Assembly (NCBI GenBank): GCA_017621085.1
Contig: JAGATW010000112.1
Coordinates: 1 to 44,805 of the forward strand
Origin: Clostridia bacterium
Lineage (GTDB): Bacteria > Bacillota > Clostridia > Oscillospirales > CAG-272
Direction of reading: 5' to 3'
Length of the DNA: 44,805 nt
The notes beneath the pieces are model-generated. The model had not been told where the DNA came from and did no database searches. It was given only the letters and a program-made list of their open reading frames with translations. The translations under genes and the position numbers were made by a program. This document shows positions 25,079 to 34,109 of the stretch, one piece after another (positions within the stretch are counted from its first letter, which is position 1; each line of letters opens with the position of its first letter).

Positions 25079-25588
25079 ATGAACGCAAAGGTACACGAAT
25101 TACTAAATCAACAAATAAACAAGGAGTTTTATTCAGCATATCTATACCTTGATTTTTCAAACTATTTTGAGGATGTGGGACTTGATGGCTTTGCTAATTG
25201 GTATAAAATCCAAGCACAAGAGGAGCGCGACCACGCAATGCTTTTCTATCAGTTCCTTCAAAATGAAAATCAAAAGGTAACTCTTGAAGCAATTGCAAAG
25301 CCGGACAAGGTATTTTCCTGTCATATGGACGTATTAAAAGCAGGTCTTGAGCATGAGGAATATGTAACCTCACTAATTAACGACATATATGCAGCAGCAT
25401 ATGAGGTAAAGGATTTCCGTACAATGCAATTCCTTGACTGGTTTGTAAAGGAGCAGGGTGAGGAAGAAACTAACGCAAATGACCTAATCACAAAAATGGA
25501 GCTATTCGGCTCCGACCCAAAAAGCCTTTATATGCTCAATCAAGAGCTATCTGCAAGAATATATTCTGCTCCATCGTTAGTTCTTTAA
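25079..25588 (+). CDS. ftnA: Ferritin (bacterial non-haem)
   Basis: This 169-residue protein forms 24-subunit cages that oxidise and store iron. Ferroxidase ligands are visible: E16 in NKEFYSAYLYL, E49 and H52 in EERDHAML, E94 in HEEYVTSL, and the helix-D glutamates in FVKEQGEEETNANDL. The pattern and length match FtnA rather than bacterioferritin (no haem methionine) or Dps. An AAAGGAG site precedes the ATG. The gene has its own promoter and terminator and stands alone among sugar genes. It probably buffers iron and oxygen stress in an anaerobe that maintains iron-sulfur hydrogenases. Confidence 0.96.
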   Translation: MNAKVHELLNQQINKEFYSAYLYLDFSNYFEDVGLDGFANWYKIQAQEERDHAMLFYQFLQNENQKVTLEAIAKPDKVFSCHMDVLKAGLEHEEYVTSLINDIYAAAYEVKDFRTMQFLDWFVKEQGEEETNANDLITKMELFGSDPKSLYMLNQELSARIYSAPSLVL

Positions 25589-25597
25589 TAGCTACAC

Positions 25598-25630
25598 CAC
25601 GACAGCCATTTGGCTGTCGTGTCTTTTTTA
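25598..25630 (+). terminator. Terminator of ferritin
   Basis: CACGACAGCC and GGCTGTCGTG pair around ATTT, then TCTTTTTT. Confidence 0.92.
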
Positions 25631-25671
25631 TTTCTTTAGAAATAAAAGTTGTAAAAAATTCAATATTTACA

Positions 25672-25699
25672 TTGCTTTTTTAGAAATATATGGTACAAT
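25672..25699 (+). promoter_or_regulatory. Sigma-A promoter of the GH42 operon
   Basis: TTGCTT (25672-25677) and TACAAT (25694-25699) are 16 bases apart. Confidence 0.6.
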
Positions 25700-25716
25700 A
25701 AAGGTATCAGTATAGT

Positions 25717-25734
25717 ATAAGCAATAAAGCTTAT
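25717..25734. promoter_or_regulatory. Inverted repeat in the GH42 leader
   Basis: ATAAGC and GCTTAT arms with a six-base spacer lie about 10 bases after the expected transcript start, in a good place for a repressor site. Confidence 0.35.
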
Positions 25735-25751
25735 CAAAGAAGGAGATTATT

Positions 25752-27710
25752 ATGAAAAAATTTTACATAGGTGCTGCGTATTACCCTGAATTATGGGACA
25801 AAAGCGAGATTGACAAGGACATTGCCAAAATGAAGGAATACGGTATGAACTGTATGCGTATTGGCGAGTTTGCTTGGAGTGAAATGGAGCCAAAAGAGGG
25901 TGAGGTTAACCTTGATTTTTTCAAATACGTAGTTGACAAGCTATACGAAAATGGCATTTATACAGTTTTATGTACACCATCCTGTACACCACCAAGATGG
26001 CTATTTGAAAAGTACCCTGATGCTATACGTGTTCGCTCTATAAAACATGTTGTTTCATCAATGGATGTACATTCTCGTGTTCACCTTTGCAAATCTAACC
26101 CGGGCGCAAGATATGAAAATGCAAGAATAGCAGGAGAAATGGCAAAAGCATTTGCTAATCACCCCGGCGTTATTGGCTGGCAGATAGATAATGAAATATG
26201 GGCATACGATTACGGATGCTATTGTGACAGATGCAAGGCAGGCTTTAAGAAATATCTTAAGGAAAAATTCGGCACAATAGAAAACCTTAACAAAAGCTGG
26301 GGTATGCACCGTTGGTCCCTTGATTACAACAGCTTTGACGAGGTTTTGCCACCAAGCTGGCAATCTTGGGAAAACCCATCACGTATGGTAGAATGGCTTC
26401 GCTTCCAAAATAGCCTTATTTACTCATACGTAAACGAACAGGCTGATGCAATAAGAAAATATTCAAGCGCACCTATCGGCACAGATATGATGACTGATGA
26501 CTTCCTTGATTATAATAAAATGAACAAAACTCTTGATGTTGTTCAGCACAATCACTATAACACAACAGATAACCTATATAGAATTATTTTCAATTTTGAC
26601 TTTTATCGCACATTAAAGGACAGACCCTTCTGGGTAACAGAAACCTTGCTTGGCTGGAACGGCTCAATAGCCGCTTGCAATGGTTACAGAAACGTTGGTT
26701 ATTCCTTTATGAATTCACTTTTACCAATAGCTCACGGTGCTGAAATGAACCTTTATTGGTTATTCCGTTCCCATCCAAACGGACACGAGCTTGGACACGG
26801 TGCGTTCCTAAGCTCAAATGGCAGACCAAACAACGTAGCTAAAAGCGTAAAAATGATAACCGATACTCTTACAAAGAGTGAGGATTTCTTGCTTAACAGT
26901 AAGGTTAAATCAAAGCTTGCTCTTACATATTCAGGCGAAGCCTTTAATATGTTCTTACACGCACCGATTGTTGAAAATTTCGACCACGACGTCGATATCA
27001 AATTCATTAATCACTTCCATAAGGTATTCAGACACTATAACCTTGACGTAATAGAAACAGACAAGCCACTTGACGAGTACGAAATAATTATGTCTCCATT
27101 CTTAGCTTGCACAGAGTACGACAATTTTAAGGAAAAAATTGTTGAGTGGATAAAAAATGGCGGTACTTGGATTGTAGGTCCGCTTAGTGACATAATGAAC
27201 AAAAATACAACAAAATATACAGACAAGCCATACTCCTTCCTTGAGGAGCTATGTGGTGTTTACACTAAGTATCAGCTACCAATGGAGGATGACTCCTTTA
27301 GCGCAAGCTGGGTCGATGGCGAAAAATTCAATGTTTCAATGGGCTGTGACGCGTACGAGCTTGTAGATGCCGAGAGCCTTGCAACCTATAACATTGATGA
27401 CCTTGATAATTTAACTGCAATTGCAAGACGTAAAATCGGTAAGGGTCAAGTAATTCTTCTCGGTACAGTGCCCGACGAAAAGGCACTTTTAAAGCTTGTT
27501 AATAAAAAGCCAATTTTACAAGCATCAGCTAATATTGATTTAGTAGAAAGGATTGGCTTGGAAAATGGCGTAATTGCTATGGAAATTGAGGGCAAGGATG
27601 GCTACATTCAGCTTGACAAGGAGTATTACGACATTCTAAACGATAAGGTAGTAAGTGGCAGAATTGAAATGAAGCCATACTCTGCATACATTCTCAAGGA
27701 AACAAGGTAA
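25752..27710 (+). CDS. GH42 beta-galactosidase
   Basis: Full-length GH42 enzyme of 652 residues, which releases terminal beta-galactose. The barrel opens with YIGAAYYPELWDKSEIDKD. The acid/base is E148 in GWQIDNEIW and the nucleophile E297 in FWVTETLLGW. The zinc-site cysteines of family members are present (C113, then C156, C158 and C161 in CYCDRCKAGF). The barrel is followed by the trimerisation domain and a C-terminal beta domain (MKPYSAYIL). No signal peptide, so it acts inside the cell on imported galacto-oligosaccharides. It is operonic with the next gene, 12 bases away. Confidence 0.96.
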   Translation: MKKFYIGAAYYPELWDKSEIDKDIAKMKEYGMNCMRIGEFAWSEMEPKEGEVNLDFFKYVVDKLYENGIYTVLCTPSCTPPRWLFEKYPDAIRVRSIKHVVSSMDVHSRVHLCKSNPGARYENARIAGEMAKAFANHPGVIGWQIDNEIWAYDYGCYCDRCKAGFKKYLKEKFGTIENLNKSWGMHRWSLDYNSFDEVLPPSWQSWENPSRMVEWLRFQNSLIYSYVNEQADAIRKYSSAPIGTDMMTDDFLDYNKMNKTLDVVQHNHYNTTDNLYRIIFNFDFYRTLKDRPFWVTETLLGWNGSIAACNGYRNVGYSFMNSLLPIAHGAEMNLYWLFRSHPNGHELGHGAFLSSNGRPNNVAKSVKMITDTLTKSEDFLLNSKVKSKLALTYSGEAFNMFLHAPIVENFDHDVDIKFINHFHKVFRHYNLDVIETDKPLDEYEIIMSPFLACTEYDNFKEKIVEWIKNGGTWIVGPLSDIMNKNTTKYTDKPYSFLEELCGVYTKYQLPMEDDSFSASWVDGEKFNVSMGCDAYELVDAESLATYNIDDLDNLTAIARRKIGKGQVILLGTVPDEKALLKLVNKKPILQASANIDLVERIGLENGVIAMEIEGKDGYIQLDKEYYDILNDKVVSGRIEMKPYSAYILKETR

Positions 27711-27722
27711 AAGGAGAACACA

Positions 27723-29615
27723 ATGGGTAAGTATTCTTGCTACGGTAGTGATTTTTTATCATATACCATAGATAACGAAAAGGGAAAAATTGCATTTTTT
27801 GGCATAGAGTCAAGTGGCCGTGACAGAGATAAGCACGCAAGCTATAACTTAATGCTCCCTGCATATGGCGGTATGTTTGGCGCATTTAAAAAATCAAAGC
27901 CTGTAAGCTCTGAAATAACAGATAATAACGCATTTTTCAAAAATGCAAACGGTAGCTCAGCAAACTATATAATGGTAGATGAGCATACCTTAAATATCCG
28001 GCTTGACAAGGTTAACAAAAACGATATTTTCAGCACAAGATTTTCAATAAAAACAGCCCCACCAACAATTTGGACGAAAAATGAGGCAAAAAGGCTAAAA
28101 AGCAGAAACCCACTGACTATTTATAAAAGCAAATTTGAGCTACCCTTAATTATACATTTTCCCGACTTTGGCAGAATAGAAATTACATCAAATTCAAGCG
28201 ACGTATATTGTATAGAGGAGCTTCAAATGTCAGGGGATTTTGTAGGTCTTGATTTAGGCTACAAAAACCATAGCTATAACCATAATAGAATTCACGCACT
28301 ACATTATGGTAGCTCATTCTTAACCTTTAAGTCAAATAACCCACTTGAAAAGGTGGAATTAACCTTTAAGGTTTTAGACGAGTGCTACCCACCGTTCCCA
28401 TATGAAAATGATGAAAGATATAATGGCTTAAAGAGAAACTGGCTCAATTGCTTTGCAATGAACAGAGAGCTTTTCGATATGGGCGACAATATCTATTTCC
28501 ACGGTACAGGACATCTTGCAATTCATATGAAATCTGACGTTTTACAAATGGTAGACGAGAACGACGAGCAGTTTAAAATTATTCGCCGCGTATATGAAAG
28601 ACAGATAACAAGAAGCTTTAAGCAATGCCAAGCCTACGATGGTGAGGTAAGTGTATGCTACTTTAATAAGGAAAAGAAGGCGGGCACAGGTAGTTGTGCT
28701 GCCGACTCAACACCTGGAGCTATAATTGGCTTAACAGGTATAGCAAATTGGAACTTACCTTTAGCAAAAAAGCTTCTTCCTAATGCAATAAAAGCAGCCG
28801 ACTTTATTTTAAGCCTTGACACAGACGAGGATGGTATATTTGAAATACCATACCCGGGCGATTATATGGGACAGCCTGCTGATAAGGGCCATTACTGTAA
28901 CTGGTGGGACAACTTTGCATTTGGACACAAGGATATATACATAAACTACCTTTGTCATCGTGCATTAAGAGAATTAAGTGGCCTTTTGGAAAAGGTAGGC
29001 AAGGGCGAGCAAGCTAAAAAATATAGACAACAGCTTGAAAAATTTGATAAGAATTTCTTTGATACCTTCTATAACAAAGAAACAGGACTTATGGCTGGAT
29101 GGATAAGCAGAAACGGAAAGGTGCACGACTATGGCTTTACCTTTGCTGTTTCAATGGGTATTAATGAGGGACTTATTCCAAAGGACAAGGGCAGAGAAAT
29201 GATTAAAAAGCTCCTTGACTATATGAAAAAAGATGGCTATGGTGACCTTCGCTTCGGTATTCCGGGTAACGTAATGCCTGTTGCACAAGAGGACACAATT
29301 AATTGGCCTTGTATGAGTGACTGGGGCAGATATGAAAATGGTGGACTTAACGGTATGAACGGCTTCCATTTTTTAACCGCTATGTACAACGTAGGACTTG
29401 AAAAGCGAGCAGACGACATTTTATTTGCAATTTTAAACACCTACGAAAAGGAAATGACCCATTCAGGACTTATGCCTGGCTACTGTCAAAGTGTTGACTG
29501 GAGAACTAAAGAGGGCGTATCCTGTGGCTATAATTACTTAGCGGATAACTATTATTTCTTGCTTTCCGTATATGCAGGTAAGTGTGGTATGTACCATCCT
29601 GCTGTTGTAAAATAA
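27723..29615 (+). CDS. Six-hairpin glycosidase-like protein, family unassigned
   Basis: The 630 residues suggest an N-terminal beta-sandwich (1-230) followed by an (alpha/alpha)6-barrel (about 250-620). Helical repeats and conserved stretches such as NIYFHGTGHLAIHM, FEIPYPGDYMGQPADKGHYCNWWD and CMSDWGRYENGGLNGMNGFH point to a glycoside hydrolase or phosphorylase. I cannot fix the CAZy family; acidic candidates lie in EIPYPGD and EDTINWPCMSDWG. There is no signal peptide. It is the second gene of the GH42 operon with an AAAGGAG site, so it probably works on the same or the trimmed substrate. Confidence 0.7.
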   Translation: MGKYSCYGSDFLSYTIDNEKGKIAFFGIESSGRDRDKHASYNLMLPAYGGMFGAFKKSKPVSSEITDNNAFFKNANGSSANYIMVDEHTLNIRLDKVNKNDIFSTRFSIKTAPPTIWTKNEAKRLKSRNPLTIYKSKFELPLIIHFPDFGRIEITSNSSDVYCIEELQMSGDFVGLDLGYKNHSYNHNRIHALHYGSSFLTFKSNNPLEKVELTFKVLDECYPPFPYENDERYNGLKRNWLNCFAMNRELFDMGDNIYFHGTGHLAIHMKSDVLQMVDENDEQFKIIRRVYERQITRSFKQCQAYDGEVSVCYFNKEKKAGTGSCAADSTPGAIIGLTGIANWNLPLAKKLLPNAIKAADFILSLDTDEDGIFEIPYPGDYMGQPADKGHYCNWWDNFAFGHKDIYINYLCHRALRELSGLLEKVGKGEQAKKYRQQLEKFDKNFFDTFYNKETGLMAGWISRNGKVHDYGFTFAVSMGINEGLIPKDKGREMIKKLLDYMKKDGYGDLRFGIPGNVMPVAQEDTINWPCMSDWGRYENGGLNGMNGFHFLTAMYNVGLEKRADDILFAILNTYEKEMTHSGLMPGYCQSVDWRTKEGVSCGYNYLADNYYFLLSVYAGKCGMYHPAVVK

Positions 29616-29619
29616 ATTA

Positions 29620-29655
29620 TGGGACAGAGAAACATTTTTTCTCTGTTCCATTTTC
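29620..29655 (+). terminator. Terminator of the GH42 operon
   Basis: TGGGACAGAGAAA and TTTCTCTGTTCCA pair over 13 bases with one G-T, followed by TTTTC. Confidence 0.85.
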
Positions 29656-29661
29656 AAAGGA

Positions 29662-29690
29662 TTGACAACCTTAATATAATATGTTAAAAT
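29662..29690 (+). promoter_or_regulatory. Sigma-A promoter of the LRR protein gene
   Basis: A perfect TTGACA (29662-29667) and TAAAAT (29685-29690) are 17 bases apart. Confidence 0.8.
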
Positions 29691-29716
29691 AATAAAAATA
29701 ACTTAAGGAGATCAAT

Positions 29717-31438
29717 ATGAAAAATAAAATTTTCTTATTACTTACTCTTGTGTTGATGCTTTCATTAATGCTTGTTATTTCTGTAAGTGCAGAGGTTACA
29801 ACATATGATGACGCACCACAAAGAACAAAAATCCAAATTAAGACAGACGAAATTATTGAGTTTTATGATGGATTTAAGTGCCCTGCTGGTTATGTATTTA
29901 AGGATTCGTCAACAATAGGCAATGGTGACTATAATACTAAATTTGAGGATTATATGGACTTTACCTATATTAATGGTAAGCTTGGCAAAACTGAGGAAGC
30001 TGGCAACCTTTATACATATGCAGATGTAAAGGGCTTTGATATTCCTACAGGAATTACTCATGTTGCTAAATATGCGGGTAAGGAAGGCACAACCTTAAAG
30101 TGGGTAACCTTCCCGGATACTATAACAAGCCTTTCAAATGCTATTTTTCAGTCAGCAACAGGACTTGAGGAATGTACGCTTAAGTTTAGTGAAAATAACC
30201 CAATGAGAGTGTTCCCATCATATATGTTTTTTGGTTGTAAAAACCTTAAAGCATTCTCTATGCCTGATTGCTTTACCTCACTATACGATGTTGCTCATTT
30301 TTCAGGATGCACAAGCTTAAGTGCGGTACATCTTTCAAATTCCCTTGAAGTATGGTCAAGTGGTGGCGGAGGATCAAGAAATGCTACATTTGATGACTGC
30401 GTTAATATGTATTTTGTAAACGAAGCCTTTACATATGACAATATTCCACAAAAGCCGGAAGTTTACTATTTCCCTGCAAATCTTCGAAGCATTACAAACA
30501 ATAGCGTATGTAGAGAGTGCAAAAATCTAAATAATGTATTGGTATTTGGAACAAAGCTTACGGAAATGCCAAATCAATATTTCTTCCAAAGCGGACCAGC
30601 AAACAAAATTGTTTTCCTTGGTGATATGACAACAGTTTCAACGCAATATTGGGGAAAAACCACGCAAATTTTATTTGCTAACCCAGCTGATAAGAGCCTT
30701 GATGATGTTGTATATTCAGGTGGAAAAACAACTGTTTTCTGTAACGCAGAGGGCAATACAACTCACTTAGCAGAAAGGGTTGTAGATGTTGAAGCAGGCT
30801 GCGAGGTTGACGCAGGCAGAGTAACATATTGCTTCTGTGGTTATGAAATTTCAAGGGAAACAGTTGAAGGCACAGCACTATCCCATGACTATGACTATTT
30901 GAATAACGAAAAGGCAGAGCTTATCTCCTTTGTATACACAAACTACTCAAAGAATGGCATAAAGGTAGTTAAGTGTGCCTTGTGTGAGCAAAATGGCGAG
31001 CTTGAAGCAATGCCACTCTTTGATTGCGTAGGCTATTCCACATATGATATTAGCAACGGACTAACCCTTGGCTTCAAGGTAAATAAAGAGGCAATTGAAC
31101 TATTTACAAGCTCAACAGGCAAAACTGTAAAATTTGGTGTATTTGCAGTTTCCGAGATAAAATTAGGCGACAATGATATTTTTGATGAAAATGGCAACGT
31201 AGCAGATGGTGTTATTAATGCAGACCTAACCGGCTATCAATTCGCATCATTTGATGTTAAGGTAGTAGGCTTTTCTGATAACGACAAGGATAAGGGCTTA
31301 GCTCTTGGTGCATATGTAAAGGTAACAGATGGCGAAAGCACTGAATACTCATATATGCAAGCATATGAGCCAACAGAAAACCAAAAATATTCATTTATGT
31401 CATTTAATGAGGTTATAGAAGCCTTAAAAAACAAATAA
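29717..31438 (+). CDS. Secreted BspA-like leucine-rich repeat protein
   Basis: A signal peptide (MKNK plus hydrophobic core, cleavage near VSA at residue 25) leads a 573-residue exported protein. Residues 125-350 carry LRR_5/BspA-type units (VTFPDTITSLSNAIFQ, MFFGCKNLKAFSMPDCFTSL, HFSGCTSLSAVHLSNSLE). A cysteine-containing linker with YCFCGYEIS and KCALCEQNG follows. The last 130 residues form a beta module (GYSTYDISNGLTLGFKVN, FGVFAVSEI, ALGAYVKVTDGE) homologous to the C-terminus of the protein at 23475. No LPXTG motif or membrane anchor is seen. BspA-like repeats mediate adhesion in several gut organisms. Confidence 0.82.
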   Translation: MKNKIFLLLTLVLMLSLMLVISVSAEVTTYDDAPQRTKIQIKTDEIIEFYDGFKCPAGYVFKDSSTIGNGDYNTKFEDYMDFTYINGKLGKTEEAGNLYTYADVKGFDIPTGITHVAKYAGKEGTTLKWVTFPDTITSLSNAIFQSATGLEECTLKFSENNPMRVFPSYMFFGCKNLKAFSMPDCFTSLYDVAHFSGCTSLSAVHLSNSLEVWSSGGGGSRNATFDDCVNMYFVNEAFTYDNIPQKPEVYYFPANLRSITNNSVCRECKNLNNVLVFGTKLTEMPNQYFFQSGPANKIVFLGDMTTVSTQYWGKTTQILFANPADKSLDDVVYSGGKTTVFCNAEGNTTHLAERVVDVEAGCEVDAGRVTYCFCGYEISRETVEGTALSHDYDYLNNEKAELISFVYTNYSKNGIKVVKCALCEQNGELEAMPLFDCVGYSTYDISNGLTLGFKVNKEAIELFTSSTGKTVKFGVFAVSEIKLGDNDIFDENGNVADGVINADLTGYQFASFDVKVVGFSDNDKDKGLALGAYVKVTDGESTEYSYMQAYEPTENQKYSFMSFNEVIEALKNK

Positions 31439-31439
31439 C

Positions 31440-31479
31440 AATTAAAAAAGGAGTTTTTCATAAAACTCCTTTTTTAATT
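31440..31479 (+). terminator. Terminator of the LRR protein gene
   Basis: AATTAAAAAAGGAGTTTT pairs perfectly with AAAACTCCTTTTTTAATT. Confidence 0.88.
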
Positions 31480-31481
31480 TA

Positions 31482-31510
31482 TTGACTATGCCTTGCCTTT
31501 ATAGTATAAT
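31482..31510 (+). promoter_or_regulatory. Sigma-A promoter of the acetyltransferase-amidohydrolase pair
   Basis: TTGACT (31482-31487) and TATAAT (31505-31510) are 17 bases apart. Confidence 0.8.
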
Positions 31511-31541
31511 GAAAAAAAGAAGCTAAACGAGGAAACCGAAA

Positions 31542-32162
31542 ATGACAGAATTTGAAAGAATGCACGAAGGAATGATATATGACGCAATGGATAAGGAGCT
31601 ATCAGATATGGTTTTTAATTCGCGTCAGCTGTGCTTGGAATATAATAGAACAAATCAGGGTGAAAGTAAAAAGCGTGACGAAATATTAAACAAGCTATTT
31701 TGCGTTGATGGATATGAGGGCTTTAGAGTTTTAGAGGTGCCAATTTGTATTGACTGTGGTAAGGAGGTAAAAATAGGCAAAAACTTTTATGCTAACTCCT
31801 ATTTTACAGTTATAGGTGGCTGTCATGTTGAAATTGGCGACAATGTTTTTATAGGTCCTAACTGCTCACTTGCAACAGGAATTCACTCATTAATTGCCGA
31901 GGAAAGAAAAATCACTATTGATGAAAACGGCAATCCACACGACTATGAATATGGCAAACCAATAAAAATAGAAAACGATGTTTGGATTGCAACAAATGTA
32001 ACAATTTGCGCAGGAGTTACCATAGGAGAGGGCTCTGTAATAGGTGCCGGTAGTGTTGTAACAAAGGACATACCAAAGGGCGTTGTAGCCTTTGGCAATC
32101 CTTGTAAGGTGCAAAGAAAAATAACTAAAGAGGACAGCATTTTTCTAAAAGCAAGAAGATAA
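31542..32162 (+). CDS. Maltose/galactoside O-acetyltransferase (LacA/Maa type)
   Basis: The 206-residue protein has the LacA/Maa order: an N-terminal Mac domain (MIYDAMDKEL to RDEILNKLF), then left-handed beta-helix hexapeptides (VKIGKNFYANSYFTVIG, VEIGDNVFIGPNCSL, VTIGEGSVIGAGSVV) and a C-terminal GNPCKVQRKI. The catalytic histidine is in ATGIHSL. It uses acetyl-CoA to acetylate free sugars and is thought to dispose of non-usable sugars. A GAGGA site precedes the ATG. It shares a promoter with the amidohydrolase 40 bases downstream. Confidence 0.93.
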   Translation: MTEFERMHEGMIYDAMDKELSDMVFNSRQLCLEYNRTNQGESKKRDEILNKLFCVDGYEGFRVLEVPICIDCGKEVKIGKNFYANSYFTVIGGCHVEIGDNVFIGPNCSLATGIHSLIAEERKITIDENGNPHDYEYGKPIKIENDVWIATNVTICAGVTIGEGSVIGAGSVVTKDIPKGVVAFGNPCKVQRKITKEDSIFLKARR

Positions 32163-32202
32163 ATGAAAAGCTTAATTTTAAAATAAACGGGAGAAGAACA
32201 AA

Positions 32203-33255
32203 ATGAGCACAAGAAAAATAATAGATAGCCACTTGCATATATCAAAATGGGGAGAAAAGGACTTTATTTCCTGCTTTGATGAATACTGTCAAAGGCATAA
32301 TTTACACGCAATAAATATATGCGCAATTCCTCTTAATCAAACAAATGTGTGCAATAACATAATACTTGGCTTTTATAAGCTTTTAAGACCTGATACCTAC
32401 ATACACGGTGGCATAGAGCTTATTAAAATTCCAATTGATAATATGCCATCTAATATGGATGCACCTACTCAATATAAGGAGCTTATGGAAATAGGCTTTG
32501 ATGGAATTAAAATGCTTGAGGGCAAGCCAACAGAGCATAAAAGAATAGGCAAAAATCTTAATCACCCTTCCCTTAATAAGCTGTATATAGAAATTGAAAG
32601 GGACGGAACACATCTTTTAATGCACGTAAATGACCCGGACGAGTTTTGGGACGTGGAAAGAGCGCCTGACTGGGCAGTTAAAGCAGGCTGGACATATACA
32701 GATGGCACATATGCTCCATATGAGGAGATACAAAGGCAAACAATTAAAATTATGGAGGACCACCCCAATATTTCTTTAACACTTGCCCACTTTTTCTTTT
32801 GTAGTAAAGAGCCAAAGCTTTTGGAGGATTTATTTGAGAAGTATCCTAATTTCTGCGTAGATTTAACTGCCGGTGGAGAAATGTACGTGGAATTTGAAAG
32901 GAATTACGACTTTTATAAGGACTTTTTTAACAAGTATTCTAACAGATTAATTTTTGGTACAGACCATAGCTATATGTGTGATGAAAAATATTCAGACTGG
33001 CTTTTCAATGTTGTTACCACCTTTATAGGTACAGATAAGACGGTAAAAAGCTTTGATGATAAAATGCTAAAGGGCTTAGGACTACCAAAAGAAAAGGTAG
33101 ACAACATATTCTTTAAAAACTTTGAAAATCGTGTAGGCAAAGAGCCCAAGCCAATAAACAAGAAAAAATTCAAAGAATATATTGAAAAATACTCCTTTGC
33201 ATTAAGCAAGGACGACCTTGGAAAAATCACACCCCTTGTGGAAAAATATTTATAA
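32203..33255 (+). CDS. Amidohydrolase-family metal-dependent hydrolase
   Basis: The 350 residues form a TIM-barrel amidohydrolase_2-type enzyme. Visible metal and catalytic motifs are IDSHLH (residues 7-12), MHVNDP, LAHFFF and FGTDHSYM. Family members decarboxylate or hydrolyse ring-type or lactone substrates, and the substrate here cannot be told from sequence. No signal peptide. A GGGAG site lies upstream of the ATG. It shares the acetyltransferase transcript, which hints at sugar or sugar-acid metabolism. Confidence 0.85.
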   Translation: MSTRKIIDSHLHISKWGEKDFISCFDEYCQRHNLHAINICAIPLNQTNVCNNIILGFYKLLRPDTYIHGGIELIKIPIDNMPSNMDAPTQYKELMEIGFDGIKMLEGKPTEHKRIGKNLNHPSLNKLYIEIERDGTHLLMHVNDPDEFWDVERAPDWAVKAGWTYTDGTYAPYEEIQRQTIKIMEDHPNISLTLAHFFFCSKEPKLLEDLFEKYPNFCVDLTAGGEMYVEFERNYDFYKDFFNKYSNRLIFGTDHSYMCDEKYSDWLFNVVTTFIGTDKTVKSFDDKMLKGLGLPKEKVDNIFFKNFENRVGKEPKPINKKKFKEYIEKYSFALSKDDLGKITPLVEKYL

Positions 33256-33275
33256 TTAGCTTACATAATTAAAAT

Positions 33276-33328
33276 AAGCCTTCTCTCATATAACGCCCTT
33301 GTGTGCGCTCTATGAGAAGGCTTTTAAA
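33276..33328 (+). terminator. Terminator of the amidohydrolase gene
   Basis: AAGCCTTCTC pairs with GAGAAGGCTT, extended by TCATA/TATGA, followed by TTAAATTT. Confidence 0.78.
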
Positions 33329-33360
33329 TTTCCCTTATAAATTTACAATTGTGAAATGAT

Positions 33361-33382
33361 TTTGTAATGATGAAGTTACAAA
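33361..33382. promoter_or_regulatory. Operator-like inverted repeat before the unknown cassette
   Basis: TTTGTAA and TTACAAA are separated by eight bases, in the region where the cassette promoter should lie. No convincing -10/-35 pair is visible. Confidence 0.3.
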
Positions 33383-33437
33383 TTATTATGGATTTTTTTG
33401 TATATTAGTATTACAAAAACAATAAAGGGGTAACAAA

Positions 33438-34109
33438 ATGAGCACAAAGGAAAGAGTATTTTCTCAAAAATTCAAATTAACAGAGCATAAGGGTAAATAT
33501 GGCTTAATTGACAAAAATGAAAATGTGGTTTTATACCCTGTCTATGACTCAATATGTGAGCTTGACAGCTATGATTTTATAGTTGAACAAAATGGCAAAT
33601 TCGGCTATGCATATTTTAACGAGCAAGGTGATAAAGAGTTGCTTTTGCCACTTTATGATGTTATAATTAAGAAAAAGCATGGCATTAGCCTTGAAAGAAG
33701 AAGCAAGGATACCAAGGAATATTTTTGGTATGATACAAAAAGCCACACGCTTTATTCGGGGACAAGGCACATTCGCTCATTTAAGGAGTACGATTTGTTA
33801 ATTTCAACAAGACAATGCGACTATTTAAAGCCACCATATCTTAAAAAATGGGGTCAAGATGCTCTTATTAAAATTCCCTCTAATATAAGCTTAGATATTC
33901 TTTACGAAATCCCATTTGGTGAATTTTCAGCTTTTGTAGCCATAGAGGAATGTGAAAATAACGAATATAAATACTGCTTTTTAATAGTAAAAAAGGATGG
34001 TTATTTTACCATTTCATCATTAAAGGAAAACATTGAGGACTTATATAAAATAATGGAGGACATTAAATGCAACTCAAATATAATATGGCTTTTGCCAAAA
34101 CAAAAATAA
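33438..34109 (+). CDS. WG-repeat-like protein
   Basis: The N-terminal 75 residues contain two WG/KWG-type units (GKYGLIDKNENVVLYPVYD and GKFGYAYFNEQGDKELLLP). They are beta-strand repeats often found in sensors or binding proteins. The remaining 150 residues are unrecognised, with no signal peptide or membrane segment. At 223 residues it is short for the family. An AAAGGGG site precedes the ATG. The 3' end overlaps the next gene by 43 bases, so the two are translated together. The role is unknown. Confidence 0.7.
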   Translation: MSTKERVFSQKFKLTEHKGKYGLIDKNENVVLYPVYDSICELDSYDFIVEQNGKFGYAYFNEQGDKELLLPLYDVIIKKKHGISLERRSKDTKEYFWYDTKSHTLYSGTRHIRSFKEYDLLISTRQCDYLKPPYLKKWGQDALIKIPSNISLDILYEIPFGEFSAFVAIEECENNEYKYCFLIVKKDGYFTISSLKENIEDLYKIMEDIKCNSNIIWLLPKQK

